Positions 17,809 through 28,346 of a stretch of DNA of 64,000 bases are shown here, in pieces. This DNA comes from RBG-13-66-14 sp964436465 (GTDB lineage Bacteria; RBG-13-66-14): NCBI GenBank assembly GCA_964436465.1, contig CAYTCV010000002.1:1-64000 (forward strand), in the 5' to 3' direction. The translations under genes and the position numbers were made by a program. The notes below the pieces were generated by a model. The model searched no databases. It was not told the origin of the DNA and worked only from the letters and a program-made list of their open reading frames with translations. Position 1 is the stretch's first letter. The number at the start of each line of letters is the position of its first letter.

Positions 17809-19584
17809 ATGGCCATTGACGACGCCAGCCTCGAACGGGTCCGGCGGGCGGCCGACATCGTCACCGTGGTGGGCGAGTACGTCCAGCTCAAGCGCCGCGG
17901 CCAGAACTACGTCGGCCTCTGCCCGTTCCACGAGGAAAAGACCCCCTCCTTCAACGTCCACGCCACGCGCCAGTTCTACCACTGCTTCGGCTGCGGCGTG
18001 GGCGGCGACGTGTTCAGCTTCGTCATGGAGCTGGAGAAGATGGACTTCCTCGAGGCGGTCCGGCACCTGGCGCGCAAGTTCAACGTCGAAATCACCGAAA
18101 CCGCGGACCGCACCGGGGACCGCCGCGGGGAGCGGGACGACGCCTACCGGACCCTCGAGCGGGCGACCACGCTCTACCAGCGTCTGCTCACCTCGGCGGC
18201 CGGGGTCAAGGGCCGCGAGTTCCTCGCCCGGCGACGGGTTTCGGCGGAGATGCAGGCCGCCTTCGGCCTGGGCTACGCGCCTCCCGAGTGGGATTTCCTG
18301 GCCAAGCGGCTCCCCAAGGACGGCGTCCGCCCCGAGCTGCTCCTGGCGACCGGACTCTGCGCCCGGGGCAAATCGGGCGGGCTCTACGACCGGCTGCGGG
18401 ACAGGCTGGTCTTCCCCGTCCGCGACCCGCGGGGCCGGGTCATCGGCTTCGGCGGCCGAGACCTCTCCGACGCCCCCGATACGCCCAAGTACGTCAACTC
18501 GCCGGAGTCGCCGACCTACCACAAGGGCTCGGTGCTCTACGGCCTGGACCTGGCCCGCAAGGCCCTGCGCGATTCCCCGGCCCTGCTGGTCGAGGGTTAC
18601 CTGGACGTGGTCAGTCTCCACGGCGCCGGGTTCCCCGCGGCGGTCGCCCCGCTGGGCACGGCCCTCACCGAGGAGCAGGCCAAGCTTTTAGGGCGCTTCT
18701 CCGCCGAAAAAGGCGTGGTCGTGCTCTTCGACGGCGATTCCGCCGGGCAGACGGCCGCCCTGCGCTCACTTCTACTCCTGGTCAACGCCGGCCTGGCGGT
18801 GCGCGTGGCCGTCCCGCCCGGGGGGAAGGACCCGGACGACGTGATTCGGGAGGAAGGCCCCGCCGCGCTGTCCGCGGTCCTCGACGGCGCCCTCGGGCTG
18901 GAGGAGTTCCTCGTCCGCACGCTCCTCGACCGGCACGACCCGGCGGAAGCCCTCGGCCGCGGGAAGCTCATCGAGGAGCTGGCCGGGCACCTCTTCGTGC
19001 TCACTGGGGGCGTGGCCCGGGACGTGCTCATAGACCGCTTCGCCGACAAGCTCGGGGTGAACAATAAATCCCTGCGCCGGGACCTGCGGAACGCCGTCCG
19101 CGAGGGGCAACCTACGACGCGGGCGGTTTCCGGCGACCGGGGCGTTGTATCGAGGCGGGTTCGGCCGGCCCCCCTGGAGCAGGGCGTGCGGCTGCTTTTA
19201 TTCCTGTTGTTCAACGACCGGGAGCGGGCCACGCGCGTGGTCGCGGAAATCCGCCCGGAGAATTTCCCCGAATCCGTCCGTCCCGCCGTGGAGCCGGCCT
19301 ACGAGGCGGTTCGGGAGGGAAGGCTCGCCGACGTCGGCCCCGCCGCCGAGAAGCTCGAACCGGCCGCCCGGGAGGCCTTCTACCGGGTAATGGAGACGGA
19401 GCTGGACGAGGAGGAGCGGGAGAGGGCCGTGGTGGACTGCCTGGGGGCCTTCCGCCGCCGCAACCTCGAGACCGAGCTCATCCGGCTGAAGGCGGAGCTG
19501 AAGGAGGCGTACCGGAAGGGGGACGAGGAGCGCTACCGGAAGCTCCTGGCACAAATCGACGGCCTGAAGGTGGAAGAGGAATAA
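17809..19584 (+). CDS. dnaG: DNA primase DnaG
   Basis: 591 aa. N-terminal CHC2 zinc finger (CPFHEEKTPSF...YHCFGCGVGGD), primase core (KYVNSPESPTYHKGSVLYG), TOPRIM domain with the Glu motif LLVEGYLDVVSLH and the Asp motif VVLFDGDSAGQTAA, then a helical C-terminal DnaB-interacting region ending in a charged coil. It makes RNA primers at the fork. It immediately follows mutS2 with no gap and precedes rpoD, recalling the dnaG-rpoD macromolecular-synthesis arrangement, though here 356 bases with a likely promoter separate it from rpoD. Confidence 0.97.
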   Translation: MAIDDASLERVRRAADIVTVVGEYVQLKRRGQNYVGLCPFHEEKTPSFNVHATRQFYHCFGCGVGGDVFSFVMELEKMDFLEAVRHLARKFNVEITETADRTGDRRGERDDAYRTLERATTLYQRLLTSAAGVKGREFLARRRVSAEMQAAFGLGYAPPEWDFLAKRLPKDGVRPELLLATGLCARGKSGGLYDRLRDRLVFPVRDPRGRVIGFGGRDLSDAPDTPKYVNSPESPTYHKGSVLYGLDLARKALRDSPALLVEGYLDVVSLHGAGFPAAVAPLGTALTEEQAKLLGRFSAEKGVVVLFDGDSAGQTAALRSLLLLVNAGLAVRVAVPPGGKDPDDVIREEGPAALSAVLDGALGLEEFLVRTLLDRHDPAEALGRGKLIEELAGHLFVLTGGVARDVLIDRFADKLGVNNKSLRRDLRNAVREGQPTTRAVSGDRGVVSRRVRPAPLEQGVRLLLFLLFNDRERATRVVAEIRPENFPESVRPAVEPAYEAVREGRLADVGPAAEKLEPAAREAFYRVMETELDEEERERAVVDCLGAFRRRNLETELIRLKAELKEAYRKGDEERYRKLLAQIDGLKVEEE

Positions 19585-19940
19585 ACACGCGGACAGGCGT
19601 CAATGCAAGTCGTATAATTATAGGGTGTTACGCAATTTGGTCGGGTTTCCCCGGCCGCTTCTGCGTCATTTTAACGTCATCTTGTTGACTTAAAAGGGTT
19701 AACGTCGGCTGATTCCTTGGAAATTCAGTTCGACTCCGGCTATACTTACCGTGAACAAAAAAAGCGGCTTTTTTTCGCGACGCGGGTCGCCAAGTAATAT
19801 GTAACTTGTTTATTTACTGCGTGTTATTACTTTCACAATCCCCGATAACCCCCCGGAAATCCCCCTTGTTTCGCCGCAGGTATTTTCTTATCATTGCCCG
19901 TTCTTGAAGGTACGGCAACCGGTTCGGTTTGGAGGAGCCA
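19585..19940 (+). promoter_or_regulatory. AT-richer leader and promoter region of rpoD
   Basis: No gene was found in these 356 bases. A promoter reads TTGGAA (19717-19722), 18-base spacer, TATACT (19741-19746). Downstream in the leader lie an A7GC-G-GCT7 palindrome (19757-19775) and a GCGAC-GCGG-GTCGC hairpin (19777-19790), which could act as an attenuator or protect the transcript. A TATAAT-like box also sits near 19613 without a matching -35. The leader is ~190 bases long. Confidence 0.55.
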
Positions 19941-21755
<1,815 letters not shown>

Positions 21756-21771
21756 GACGTTTTATCTTCAT

Positions 21772-21803
21772 AAAAAAGGAGCGCCGCCGGGCGTTCCTTT
21801 TTT
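21772..21803. terminator. bidirectional terminator between rpoD and the response-regulator gene
   Basis: AAAAAAGGAGCGCC-GCCG-GGCGTTCCTTTTTT: hairpin with A-run and T-run, 16 bases after the rpoD stop and 17 bases after the convergent gene's stop at 21820. Confidence 0.9.
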
Positions 21804-21819
21804 CACGTCCGGGCCGGTC

Positions 21820-22620
21820 TCACCGCTTCCGTTGGAGCAGGTTGTACTTCAGCGTGACTCCCGCGGAGAGCAGCCCGATGAGGTTATGGGTATTGATGTA
21901 ACCGCTTTCGGTTTGGTCGGGGGAATCCATATCGCCGAGGGCGGTTAAGGGTTCCTCTTCCTCCCCCGACGTTATGTGCAGAATCTCCTCCAGGCTCCGA
22001 TGGATTTTCCGCCGGAAGGGGTGCTTGAGCTGGTGGATGGTGATTTTCGCCTGTTCGCAGGTCAGCATGGCCACCGCCGCCGCCTCGGGCGACAGGCTGC
22101 CGAGCTTGGCGTGGAAGAGCTCCCCCCGCGAGAAGAACAGCGTCCCGTTCCGTTTCTTCTCCCGGCACTCGATGTCCACCCGGCAGGTCAGCTCCTTCGC
22201 CGCCAGCACCCGGACGAAGGTGGGCAGCGTGACCTCGCTCAATTCGGCGACGGTCTTGGGTTCCCGGCTCAGGTTGACGAGCATCCGGTGGAGCAAGTCC
22301 AGGTCCAGCGGCTTCTCGACGTAGTTGACCGAGTACTCGTCCAGAATCAACTCTATGTCCGACGAGCCGTAGGCCGTCATCAGTATGCAGGCGGTCCGGG
22401 GGAAATGGTTGACGACCTGCTCGATGATGTCCAGGCCGGTGACGTAGGGCATTATCATGTCGGTGACCAGGATGTCCACCGGATTGCGGTCCAGCAGCAC
22501 CATCCCCTCCACCGGGTCGGAAGTGGCGGTGTAGGCGAAATCGGGAGAGTATTGCTGAAGCCCCAGGGTCAGAGGTTCCAGAAGGTCTTCCTCGTCGTCT
22601 ATGATAAGTACACGTTTCAT
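21820..22620 (-). CDS. response regulator: receiver plus DUF4388 (PATAN-like) domain
   Basis: 266 aa. Receiver domain residues 1-~120 with the acidic pocket DDEED (D8/D9), phospho-acceptor D54 in LVTDMIMP, the Thr/Ala switch LMTAYG and Lys in VEKPLD. A DUF4388-type domain follows (~residues 140-225: CRVDIECREKKRNGTLFFSRGELFHAKLG), known from deltaproteobacterial and other regulators as a putative protein-interaction module. There is no DNA-binding helix-turn-helix and no histidine kinase beside it, so output is probably by protein contact. GAGGAAC precedes the ATG. Confidence 0.88.
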   Translation of the reverse strand: MKRVLIIDDEEDLLEPLTLGLQQYSPDFAYTATSDPVEGMVLLDRNPVDILVTDMIMPYVTGLDIIEQVVNHFPRTACILMTAYGSSDIELILDEYSVNYVEKPLDLDLLHRMLVNLSREPKTVAELSEVTLPTFVRVLAAKELTCRVDIECREKKRNGTLFFSRGELFHAKLGSLSPEAAAVAMLTCEQAKITIHQLKHPFRRKIHRSLEEILHITSGEEEEPLTALGDMDSPDQTESGYINTHNLIGLLSAGVTLKYNLLQRKR

Positions 22621-22756
22621 GTTCCTCGCGGGGGGATTACCGGTTTTTTTAAATGGGGATAGTGTTCAGCTCTCTTGAACGCAAGATGCGTACCAGGGAC
22701 CGGCGGACCAAGTCGGTGAAATTGGGAGAACTGCCGGCCAAGGCCCTGCACCTGAT

Positions 22757-22780
22757 AAAAAAGCGGGGAGTTACCCCGCT
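22757..22780 (-). terminator. terminator of the secreted protein gene 22831-23523
   Basis: Minus-strand AGCGGGG-TAACT-CCCCGCT followed by TTTTT, ~50 bases after the stop. The ~210 bases between this gene and the response regulator hold no other convincing feature. Confidence 0.8.
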
Positions 22781-22830
22781 CTCGGAAATTCATCCCGTGG
22801 GTATGGTTGCTTATTGGCGCGCCAAACTGC

Positions 22831-23523
22831 TCAAGGCCCCTTCACCTTGAGCCAGTAGCAGGTGTCCGGCGGGGGCTCCAGGTCGGTGAACTCCCACACG
22901 GCCGTCTCGCCGTCGAAGGTCGGCTCGGGTAGCTCTTTCTGGCCGAAATCCTCGACCACGTCCCAGTCGGCCCCCGGACCCGGCCGCAGAAAAAGCGTGC
23001 CGTGGCCGATGGGGGAGTGCCAGCCGCCTCCCGTACCCAGGGGGTATTCGAAGCAGCCGCCGTCCTCCCGCCAGACGTAGGGTGCCAGGTAGGTGGCGCA
23101 GAGCCGCGTGGTGGAATTTTCGGGGAAGTCGTACCGGAAGAGCGCCATGACCATCGTCGCCGACCACTCCCCCGCCTCGTCGAACTGGGGTCGCAGGTAG
23201 GCCCGCGTTTCCAGCTCCTCGCCGTTCACGTTCATCCGCACCCACGGCTCGAAATCCTCGTCCGGGCCCTGGTCGGGGTAGATGAAGTACATGGGCAGCA
23301 TCATCGGCGTCGGGCCGGAGGTCCCCGCGCTGGTCATGTCGTACCACGCCTCGACCAGGACGACGTCCCCCCAGAAGAAGACGCTGACCTCCTCGTCGGA
23401 CATGGTGACGGTGGGGTGCTCGGTGGGCGTCCCGCCGGGTCGGTCCTCGACCCAGCGGCCCGGCGCCACGTTCGCCGCCGCATAGAAAGCCGCCAGGAGC
23501 AGGAGGGTCAGGATGGGTCGCAT
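22831..23523 (-). CDS. exported protein of unknown function
   Basis: 230 aa with a Sec signal peptide (RPILTLLLLAAFYAAANVA). The mature part is rich in Trp, Tyr, Asp, Glu and Pro with alternating hydrophobic strands (VSVFFWGDVVLVEAWYDM, WSATMVMALFRYDFP), suggesting an all-beta periplasmic or surface protein. No family recognised. A divergent promoter pair separates it from the lipoprotein gene at 23659. Confidence 0.75.
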   Translation of the reverse strand: MRPILTLLLLAAFYAAANVAPGRWVEDRPGGTPTEHPTVTMSDEEVSVFFWGDVVLVEAWYDMTSAGTSGPTPMMLPMYFIYPDQGPDEDFEPWVRMNVNGEELETRAYLRPQFDEAGEWSATMVMALFRYDFPENSTTRLCATYLAPYVWREDGGCFEYPLGTGGGWHSPIGHGTLFLRPGPGADWDVVEDFGQKELPEPTFDGETAVWEFTDLEPPPDTCYWLKVKGP

Positions 23524-23555
23524 GCCGCCTCGCGGGGTGAGTGATTTTCATTCCC

Positions 23556-23586
23556 ATTATATCCCGCGCCGCGGCGCGCTTGTCAA
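23556..23586 (-). promoter_or_regulatory. promoter of the exported protein gene 22831-23523
   Basis: Minus strand TTGACA (23581-23586) and TATAAT (23556-23561) are both perfect, but the spacer is 19 bases. It lies back-to-back with the plus-strand promoter at 23596. Confidence 0.5.
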
Positions 23587-23595
23587 GCGCCGGGC

Positions 23596-23624
23596 TTGCC
23601 AGTGCGGGGCGGGGCTGGTATCAT
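23596..23624 (+). promoter_or_regulatory. promoter of the lipoprotein gene 23659-24243
   Basis: TTGCCA (23596-23601), 17-base spacer, TATCAT (23619-23624), ~35 bases upstream of the ATG. Confidence 0.65.
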
Positions 23625-23658
23625 CGCGGCGAAAGATAACCCCCACCGCGAGGTCTCG

Positions 23659-24243
23659 ATGAAAAGGACGCTGCTATTCTCCGCGGCCGTTCTGGCGGCA
23701 CTACTCGCCGGCTGCGACACGACGACCGACACCCCGGAGCCCAAACCCACGGAGGCCTACGTCCCCCTGGCCCAGGGCAACGAGTGGGACTACGCCTGGG
23801 ACCTGCCCGACGACGGCGACCCGATGAACTGGTCCGTGACGGGCTCCGAGGACGGCGCCTGGAGCGTGGAATTGAACTGGGGCGGCACCACGGAGGAGTG
23901 GCTCTGGCGCCACACCGCCGACGGTGAGTTCCAGGCCAGGCCGGCGGATGAAACCAACTGGCACGTCTACCTCAAAACCCCCATCGAGAAAGACAACGCC
24001 TGGACATACACCGACGATGACGGTGTTCTTTGGGATTGCAGTATCGACCAGATAGATATGTTCTCGGATACTCCGTCCGGGCACTACGAGGATTTGGTCT
24101 GGGTCACGGTGAAAAACAGCGACATGATAACCATAAACATCTTTTTCAAAGAGAACCTCGGCATTGTCGAGCTCCGCGTGGATGACGACGGGGACCATAA
24201 TTCGGACTGGCGCTGGCTGTTGAACTTCTACTCCCTCAAGTAA
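23659..24243 (+). CDS. small lipoprotein of unknown function
   Basis: 194 aa from the ATG at 23659 (KRTLLFSAAVLAALLAGCD); longer starts run into the promoter. Lipobox LLAGC with Asp after the Cys, which in enteric Lol systems favours inner-membrane retention (uncertain here). The mature region starts with a Thr/Pro linker and is Trp/Asp-rich (GNEWDYAWDL, EEWLWRHTADGEF, DKDNAWTY-like), resembling small beta-sandwich lipoproteins common in this type of genome. No family recognised. Ends 9 bases before the DUF1847 gene, so likely co-transcribed. Confidence 0.75.
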   Translation: MKRTLLFSAAVLAALLAGCDTTTDTPEPKPTEAYVPLAQGNEWDYAWDLPDDGDPMNWSVTGSEDGAWSVELNWGGTTEEWLWRHTADGEFQARPADETNWHVYLKTPIEKDNAWTYTDDDGVLWDCSIDQIDMFSDTPSGHYEDLVWVTVKNSDMITINIFFKENLGIVELRVDDDGDHNSDWRWLLNFYSLK

Positions 24244-24252
24244 AGCGGGGAC

Positions 24253-24828
24253 ATGCGCTGTCACGAGTGTGAATACGGGCGCCGCTGCGGGGAGGGCCTG
24301 AACTGCGGCGGTTTTTCGCAAGGCGAGATGACCGCCCGGTACACGCCCGAGCTGCGGCCCCTCTTCGACGCCGCGGCGGAGGTGGAGGCGGAGGGCTACT
24401 GCCGCCTGACCCGAATAGAGGAGTTCGCCCTGCTGGCACAGAAGCTGGGCCTGCGGAAAATCGGGCTCGCCTTCTGCATCGGCTCCGCCGAGGAGGCGGC
24501 CGTCATCGCCGGATTCCTGGAGCGGCGCGGGTTCGAGGTCTCCTCGGCCTGCTGCAAGCTGGGCGCTTTATCTAAAGAGGAACTTGGGCATCCGCGGATT
24601 CATGGTGACGCCGACGAATCGAGCTGCAATCCCCTGGGTCAGGCGGCGCAACTGGGGCTCGACGGCGTGGGCCTCATCGGCTCCGTCGGCCTGTGCGTGG
24701 GGCACGACGCCCTGCTGGGCCTGGGCTCGTCGGTCCCCGTGGTGACGCTCATCGCCAAGGACCGGGTGACGGGGCACAACCCGGCGGCGGTGGTTTACAA
24801 CCGCTACCTGCGGCGGCGCCTGGAATGA
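24253..24828 (+). CDS. DUF1847 family cysteine-rich protein
   Basis: 191 aa, cytoplasmic. N-terminal Cys cluster MRCHECEYGRRCGEGLNCGG fits a metal-binding knuckle. The DUF1847 core is recognised by LGLRKIGLAFCIGSAEEAAVIA, EVSSACCKLGAL, CNPLGQAAQL, GSVGLCVGHDALLG and IAKDRVTGHNPAAVVY. The conserved Cys residues and VGLCVGHD motif suggest a metal or redox cofactor, but no member's reaction is established as far as I know. It lies between a lipoprotein and a glycosyltransferase gene with short gaps (9 and 25 bases). Confidence 0.85.
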   Translation: MRCHECEYGRRCGEGLNCGGFSQGEMTARYTPELRPLFDAAAEVEAEGYCRLTRIEEFALLAQKLGLRKIGLAFCIGSAEEAAVIAGFLERRGFEVSSACCKLGALSKEELGHPRIHGDADESSCNPLGQAAQLGLDGVGLIGSVGLCVGHDALLGLGSSVPVVTLIAKDRVTGHNPAAVVYNRYLRRRLE

Positions 24829-24853
24829 TTACCCGACACGGGAGCGTTCGGGA

Positions 24854-25753
24854 ATGAGGGTCTTACTGGGATTCCCCCAGCGGGACAGGATGACGGGGGT
24901 GTACGTCAGGAACGCCTTCGAGGAGCTGGGTCACGAGCTCGTGGGCGTTCACGACCCGAAGAGGGAGAGGCCCGAGAAATTCCTCGCGCTGGCCCGGTTC
25001 CGTCGGCCCGACCTCATCTTCATGAGCCGGAGCCTGCCCTACTGCGACATCATCGGCGAGTTGCGGAAGACGGCCCTGACGAGCTTCTGGAACGTGGACG
25101 TGCGGCCCGACGCGGCCGACTGGGACGACCTGATGCCGCTGATGCGCGGCTGCCATTTCTGGTTCACCATCGCCAAGGGCCAGTTGGATGAATTCCGGGA
25201 GCGCTCCGGCAACCCCCACGTCTACTGGCTGTCCGAGGGCTGCGACCGGATTCACCGGCTCCGTCGGGGCGGCAGGAAGACTCAGTACGACGTATTCTTC
25301 GCGGGCAGCGTGGACGCGTTGCACGAGGAGTACGGACGGCGGAAGACCCTGCTCGACATGGTCCGCGCCCGGCCCTACCGGTCGAAGCTCGTGAACGGGC
25401 TGAAGCTCTTCAATAAACGGCACAACGACTTCGTGGGGCGGTCGAAGGTCTGCCTGGGCAACAGCGCCTTTCCCCAGGTCGAGCTCTCCATGAGCGCCCG
25501 GGATTACCGCATCCTGGGGGCCGGCGGCTTCCTGCTGACCAACCACGTCCGGGGCATAGAGACGTGGTTCGAGGTGGGGCGGGAGTGCGAGACGTACCGC
25601 ACCCCGGAGGAGGCGCTCGAAAAGCTCGAGTACTACCGCACCCACGACCGGGAGCGGGTCGAAATCGCCGACCGGGGCTACGCGGCCGCTCACGCCAAGC
25701 ACCGTTTCCGGAACCGCATCGCCGAGGTGGTTAAAATAGCCGAGGGTTTCTGA
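24854..25753 (+). CDS. CgeB-like glycosyltransferase (GT-B, family 1-like)
   Basis: 299 aa. N-terminal half is Rossmann-like (RVLLGFPQRDRMTGVYVRNAFEELGHEL); the C-terminal half carries KVCLGNSAFPQVELSMSARDYRILGAGGFLLT, typical of the spore-maturation CgeB / Glyco_trans_1_2 group where a GAGGFLLT segment contacts the nucleotide-sugar. It likely transfers a sugar to an envelope glycan. The next gene, on the opposite strand, is also a glycosyltransferase, with a shared bidirectional terminator between them. Confidence 0.75.
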   Translation: MRVLLGFPQRDRMTGVYVRNAFEELGHELVGVHDPKRERPEKFLALARFRRPDLIFMSRSLPYCDIIGELRKTALTSFWNVDVRPDAADWDDLMPLMRGCHFWFTIAKGQLDEFRERSGNPHVYWLSEGCDRIHRLRRGGRKTQYDVFFAGSVDALHEEYGRRKTLLDMVRARPYRSKLVNGLKLFNKRHNDFVGRSKVCLGNSAFPQVELSMSARDYRILGAGGFLLTNHVRGIETWFEVGRECETYRTPEEALEKLEYYRTHDRERVEIADRGYAAAHAKHRFRNRIAEVVKIAEGF

Positions 25754-25780
25754 CGCGGTTCCGGTCGCGCCGGGGATTTT

Positions 25781-25812
25781 TTAAAAAAGCCGACTCCGAG
25801 GTCGGCCGTTTT
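25781..25812. terminator. bidirectional terminator between two glycosyltransferase genes
   Basis: A6-GCCGAC-TCCGAG-GTCGGC-C-GTTTTTT (stem 25789-25806), 28 bases after the plus-strand stop and next to the minus-strand stop at 25813. Confidence 0.85.
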
Positions 25813-26967
25813 TTATATCGAACGCAATCCGGCTTTTTTCAACCGCCGGGCGAGCTCCCCATAGAGCGCCGCGTCGCGCACCTCCCACGTAAACGACCGG
25901 TTGACCCTCTCGTAGGCCCGCTCGCCCATGGCCCGGGCCTTCTCCGGGTCCCGGAGCACGAGCGCGATTTTTTGCGCGATTTCCCCGGCCGCGTCCGGGT
26001 CGCCCACCAGCCAACCGGTCTCGCCGTCGAGGACCGCGTCGGGGACGCCGCCCGCGGCGCCGGCCACGACGGGCCGCTTGAACGCCCCGGCCTCGAGGTA
26101 CACGATGCCGAAGCCCTCCAGGTCCCGGCCCTCCTCCATCACGCGCGAGACCATGACGAAGACGTCGCAGGTCCGGAGTTCCTCTTCCAGCCCCCGGTCG
26201 TCCACGAACCCGGCGAAGCTCACCCGGTCGTCCACACCCAGGCGGCGGGCCAGTTCACGATACGGCTCCGGATTCCCCTTTCCGACGACGCGGTAGCGCA
26301 CGTCGTGGCCGCGGCTTACGAGGAGCGGAAGGGACTCGATGACCCGGTCCACCCCCTTGCGCGGCGTGAGCCGGCCCACGGTCAGAAGGCGCACCGGCTC
26401 ACCGGGCGTGAAGCGGGGCGGCTCGATTTCAATTCCCAGCAGACGGTCGTCCACCCCGGGGGGCGAAACGATGATTCTCCCGGACTCGACGCCCAGCAGC
26501 CGCTCGGCGAGACCGGCGACGTGGCGCGTGTTGACGCTGAGGGCGGTCAGCCGCCGCCGGGTTCCGCTCCAGCTCAAACGGTGCCAGGGTGAGCGGCGGA
26601 TGCGCGCGGCCAGACGCATCAGGTCGTTGCCGTGAAAGAAGAGGACGTAGGGCAGGCGGTCCCGTTTCATCAGCCGGTCGGCGACGTAGCGGAAGGGGCT
26701 GGCGTTTCCGCAGAGAATCAGCTCGACGTCGCGCTCGCGCGCCAGACGGAGGGCCGTGCGGTACCACGGGCCGAGATTGAGCGGCTTGAGCGGGATGCGG
26801 TGCACAAACACCCCGTCCCGCCGCTCCGAGGCCGGGCCGTCGGGGTGGGCCGGGGTCAGCACGACGCGGTCTCCCCGGGGCCAGTGGGCCATCAGGTTGC
26901 GGTAGCCGAAGCTCATCCCGCCGGGATTGGCCGGGGGGTAATCGTGGGTGATGAGCAGAACGTTCAT
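25813..26967 (-). CDS. GT4-family glycosyltransferase
   Basis: 384 aa. Two Rossmann lobes: acceptor lobe from LLITHDYPPANPGGMSFGYRN, nucleotide-sugar lobe from VRLLTVGRLTPRKGVDRVIESLP. The GT4 motif EGFGIVYLEAGAFKRPVVAGAAGGVPDAV contains the conserved E-x7-E pair, with GETGWLVGDPD after it. It transfers a sugar from a nucleotide donor with retention of configuration; acceptor unknown. The ATG overlaps the ffh stop by 4 bases (ATGA), so it is translated from the ffh transcript. Confidence 0.88.
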   Translation of the reverse strand: MNVLLITHDYPPANPGGMSFGYRNLMAHWPRGDRVVLTPAHPDGPASERRDGVFVHRIPLKPLNLGPWYRTALRLARERDVELILCGNASPFRYVADRLMKRDRLPYVLFFHGNDLMRLAARIRRSPWHRLSWSGTRRRLTALSVNTRHVAGLAERLLGVESGRIIVSPPGVDDRLLGIEIEPPRFTPGEPVRLLTVGRLTPRKGVDRVIESLPLLVSRGHDVRYRVVGKGNPEPYRELARRLGVDDRVSFAGFVDDRGLEEELRTCDVFVMVSRVMEEGRDLEGFGIVYLEAGAFKRPVVAGAAGGVPDAVLDGETGWLVGDPDAAGEIAQKIALVLRDPEKARAMGERAYERVNRSFTWEVRDAALYGELARRLKKAGLRSI

Positions 26968-28331
26968 GGGAGCGCCTCCGGCGGGAGCTCGGGGAGCCGG
27001 TCGGGGTCGAGCCCCAACCGCTGCATCATCCGCCGGCCCTTCTTTCCCGACAGCCCGTCGAAGGCCTTGGCCATGGAGCGGTACTGGGCCAGAAGGCGGT
27101 TCACGTCGGCGGTGGTCGTGCCGGAGCCCGCGGCTATTCGCCGCCGCCGCGAGCCGTCGATGACGCTGGGGTGCCGGCGTTCGTAGGGGGTCATGGAGTC
27201 CATTATCGCCGCCGCCCGCTTCATCCCCCGGTCCAATCCCTCCTCGTCGGCCCCCTGCGCGAATTGGCGCATGCCGGGGACCAGAGCCAGGATGTCGGCC
27301 ATCCGGCCCATCTTCTGGATTCCCCGGAGCTGCTCGGCGAAGTCCTCCATGTCGAAGCCGCCCTTGACCGCCCTCTCCGCCAGGCGCTCGGCCTGCCGGG
27401 CGTCGAAGGCGTCCCGGGCTTTTTCCACCAGCCCCACCACGTCGCCCAGGCCGAGGATGCGCCGGGAGAGGCGGTCGGGGTCGAAGGGCTCCAGGTCGTC
27501 GGGGGTCTCGCCCGTGCCGACGAAGCGGATGGGCACTCCCAGGCCGCCGGCGATGGAGAGGATGCAGCCGCCCCGGGCGTCGCCGTCCAGCCGGCTCACG
27601 ACGACCCCGTCCAGCCCCAGGCGCCCGTGGAAGGCCTCCGCAACGCCGAGCGCCTCCTGGCCCGACGCGGCGTCCACCACCAGAAAAACCGCCTGCGGCC
27701 GCAGCTTCCCCTTCATCTCCGCCAGCTCGGCCATCAGCGGCTCGTCGATTTGCAGCCGGCCCGCCGTGTCCACCACCGTCAGGTCCAGGTTGCGCCGGTC
27801 GGCCTGACGCAAGGCTGCCAGCGCCGTGCCCACGGCGTCGGCGGTGAATTTTTCAGGGAAAGATTCCGCTCCTACGTGCCCGGCTAAAATTTCCAACTGC
27901 TCCCGGGCCGCCGGGCGTTGAACGTCACAGGCCGCCAGGAGCGAGCGCCGGTTACCGTGCCGGGAGTACCAGCGGGCCAGCTTGGCCGCCGTGGTCGTCT
28001 TCCCCGACCCTTGCAGGCCCACCAGCATCACCGTGGCCGGGACGGGGAGGTTGAACTCGCCGGTGTTTTTCGCCAGGAGCGAGTTCAGCTCCCGCTGCAC
28101 CACGCCGATGAACTGCTGCCCCGGCGTCAGCGAGCCCAGCACGGCCTCGCCCAGCGCATTCTCCCGCACGCCCTCCAGGAAAACCTTCACCACGGCGAGG
28201 TTGACGTCGGCCTCCAGGAGGGCGACGCGCACCTCCCGCAGGGCGTCGGAGACGTTCGCCTCGGTGAGCCTCCCCCGCCCGGTGAGCTTCTTGAAGACGG
28301 CGGTGAGCCGGTCTGTGATGCGGTCGAACAT
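26964..28331 (-). CDS. ffh: signal recognition particle protein Ffh
   Basis: 455 aa. N domain (residues 1-~85), GTPase G domain with P-loop VGLQGSGKTTTAAKLA, DTAGRLQID, the VVSRLDGDARGG (TKxD-like) motif and the GTGETPDDLEPFDPDR closing loop, then the M domain (DFAEQLRGIQKMG, SRRRRIAAGSGTTTADVNRLL, RRMMQRLG) that binds 4.5S RNA and signal peptides. Targets membrane and exported proteins to FtsY/SecYEG. Follows rpe with ~70 bases that contain a 20-bp perfect palindrome. Confidence 0.97.
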   Translation of the reverse strand: MFDRITDRLTAVFKKLTGRGRLTEANVSDALREVRVALLEADVNLAVVKVFLEGVRENALGEAVLGSLTPGQQFIGVVQRELNSLLAKNTGEFNLPVPATVMLVGLQGSGKTTTAAKLARWYSRHGNRRSLLAACDVQRPAAREQLEILAGHVGAESFPEKFTADAVGTALAALRQADRRNLDLTVVDTAGRLQIDEPLMAELAEMKGKLRPQAVFLVVDAASGQEALGVAEAFHGRLGLDGVVVSRLDGDARGGCILSIAGGLGVPIRFVGTGETPDDLEPFDPDRLSRRILGLGDVVGLVEKARDAFDARQAERLAERAVKGGFDMEDFAEQLRGIQKMGRMADILALVPGMRQFAQGADEEGLDRGMKRAAAIMDSMTPYERRHPSVIDGSRRRRIAAGSGTTTADVNRLLAQYRSMAKAFDGLSGKKGRRMMQRLGLDPDRLPELPPEALP

Positions 28332-28346
28332 TCGGCGGCCCGGAAA

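Noticed and set aside
22653..22850. 65-codon plus-strand frame
   Set aside because: It runs over the terminator and 3' end of the minus-strand gene at 22831, with no ribosome site or protein-like composition.
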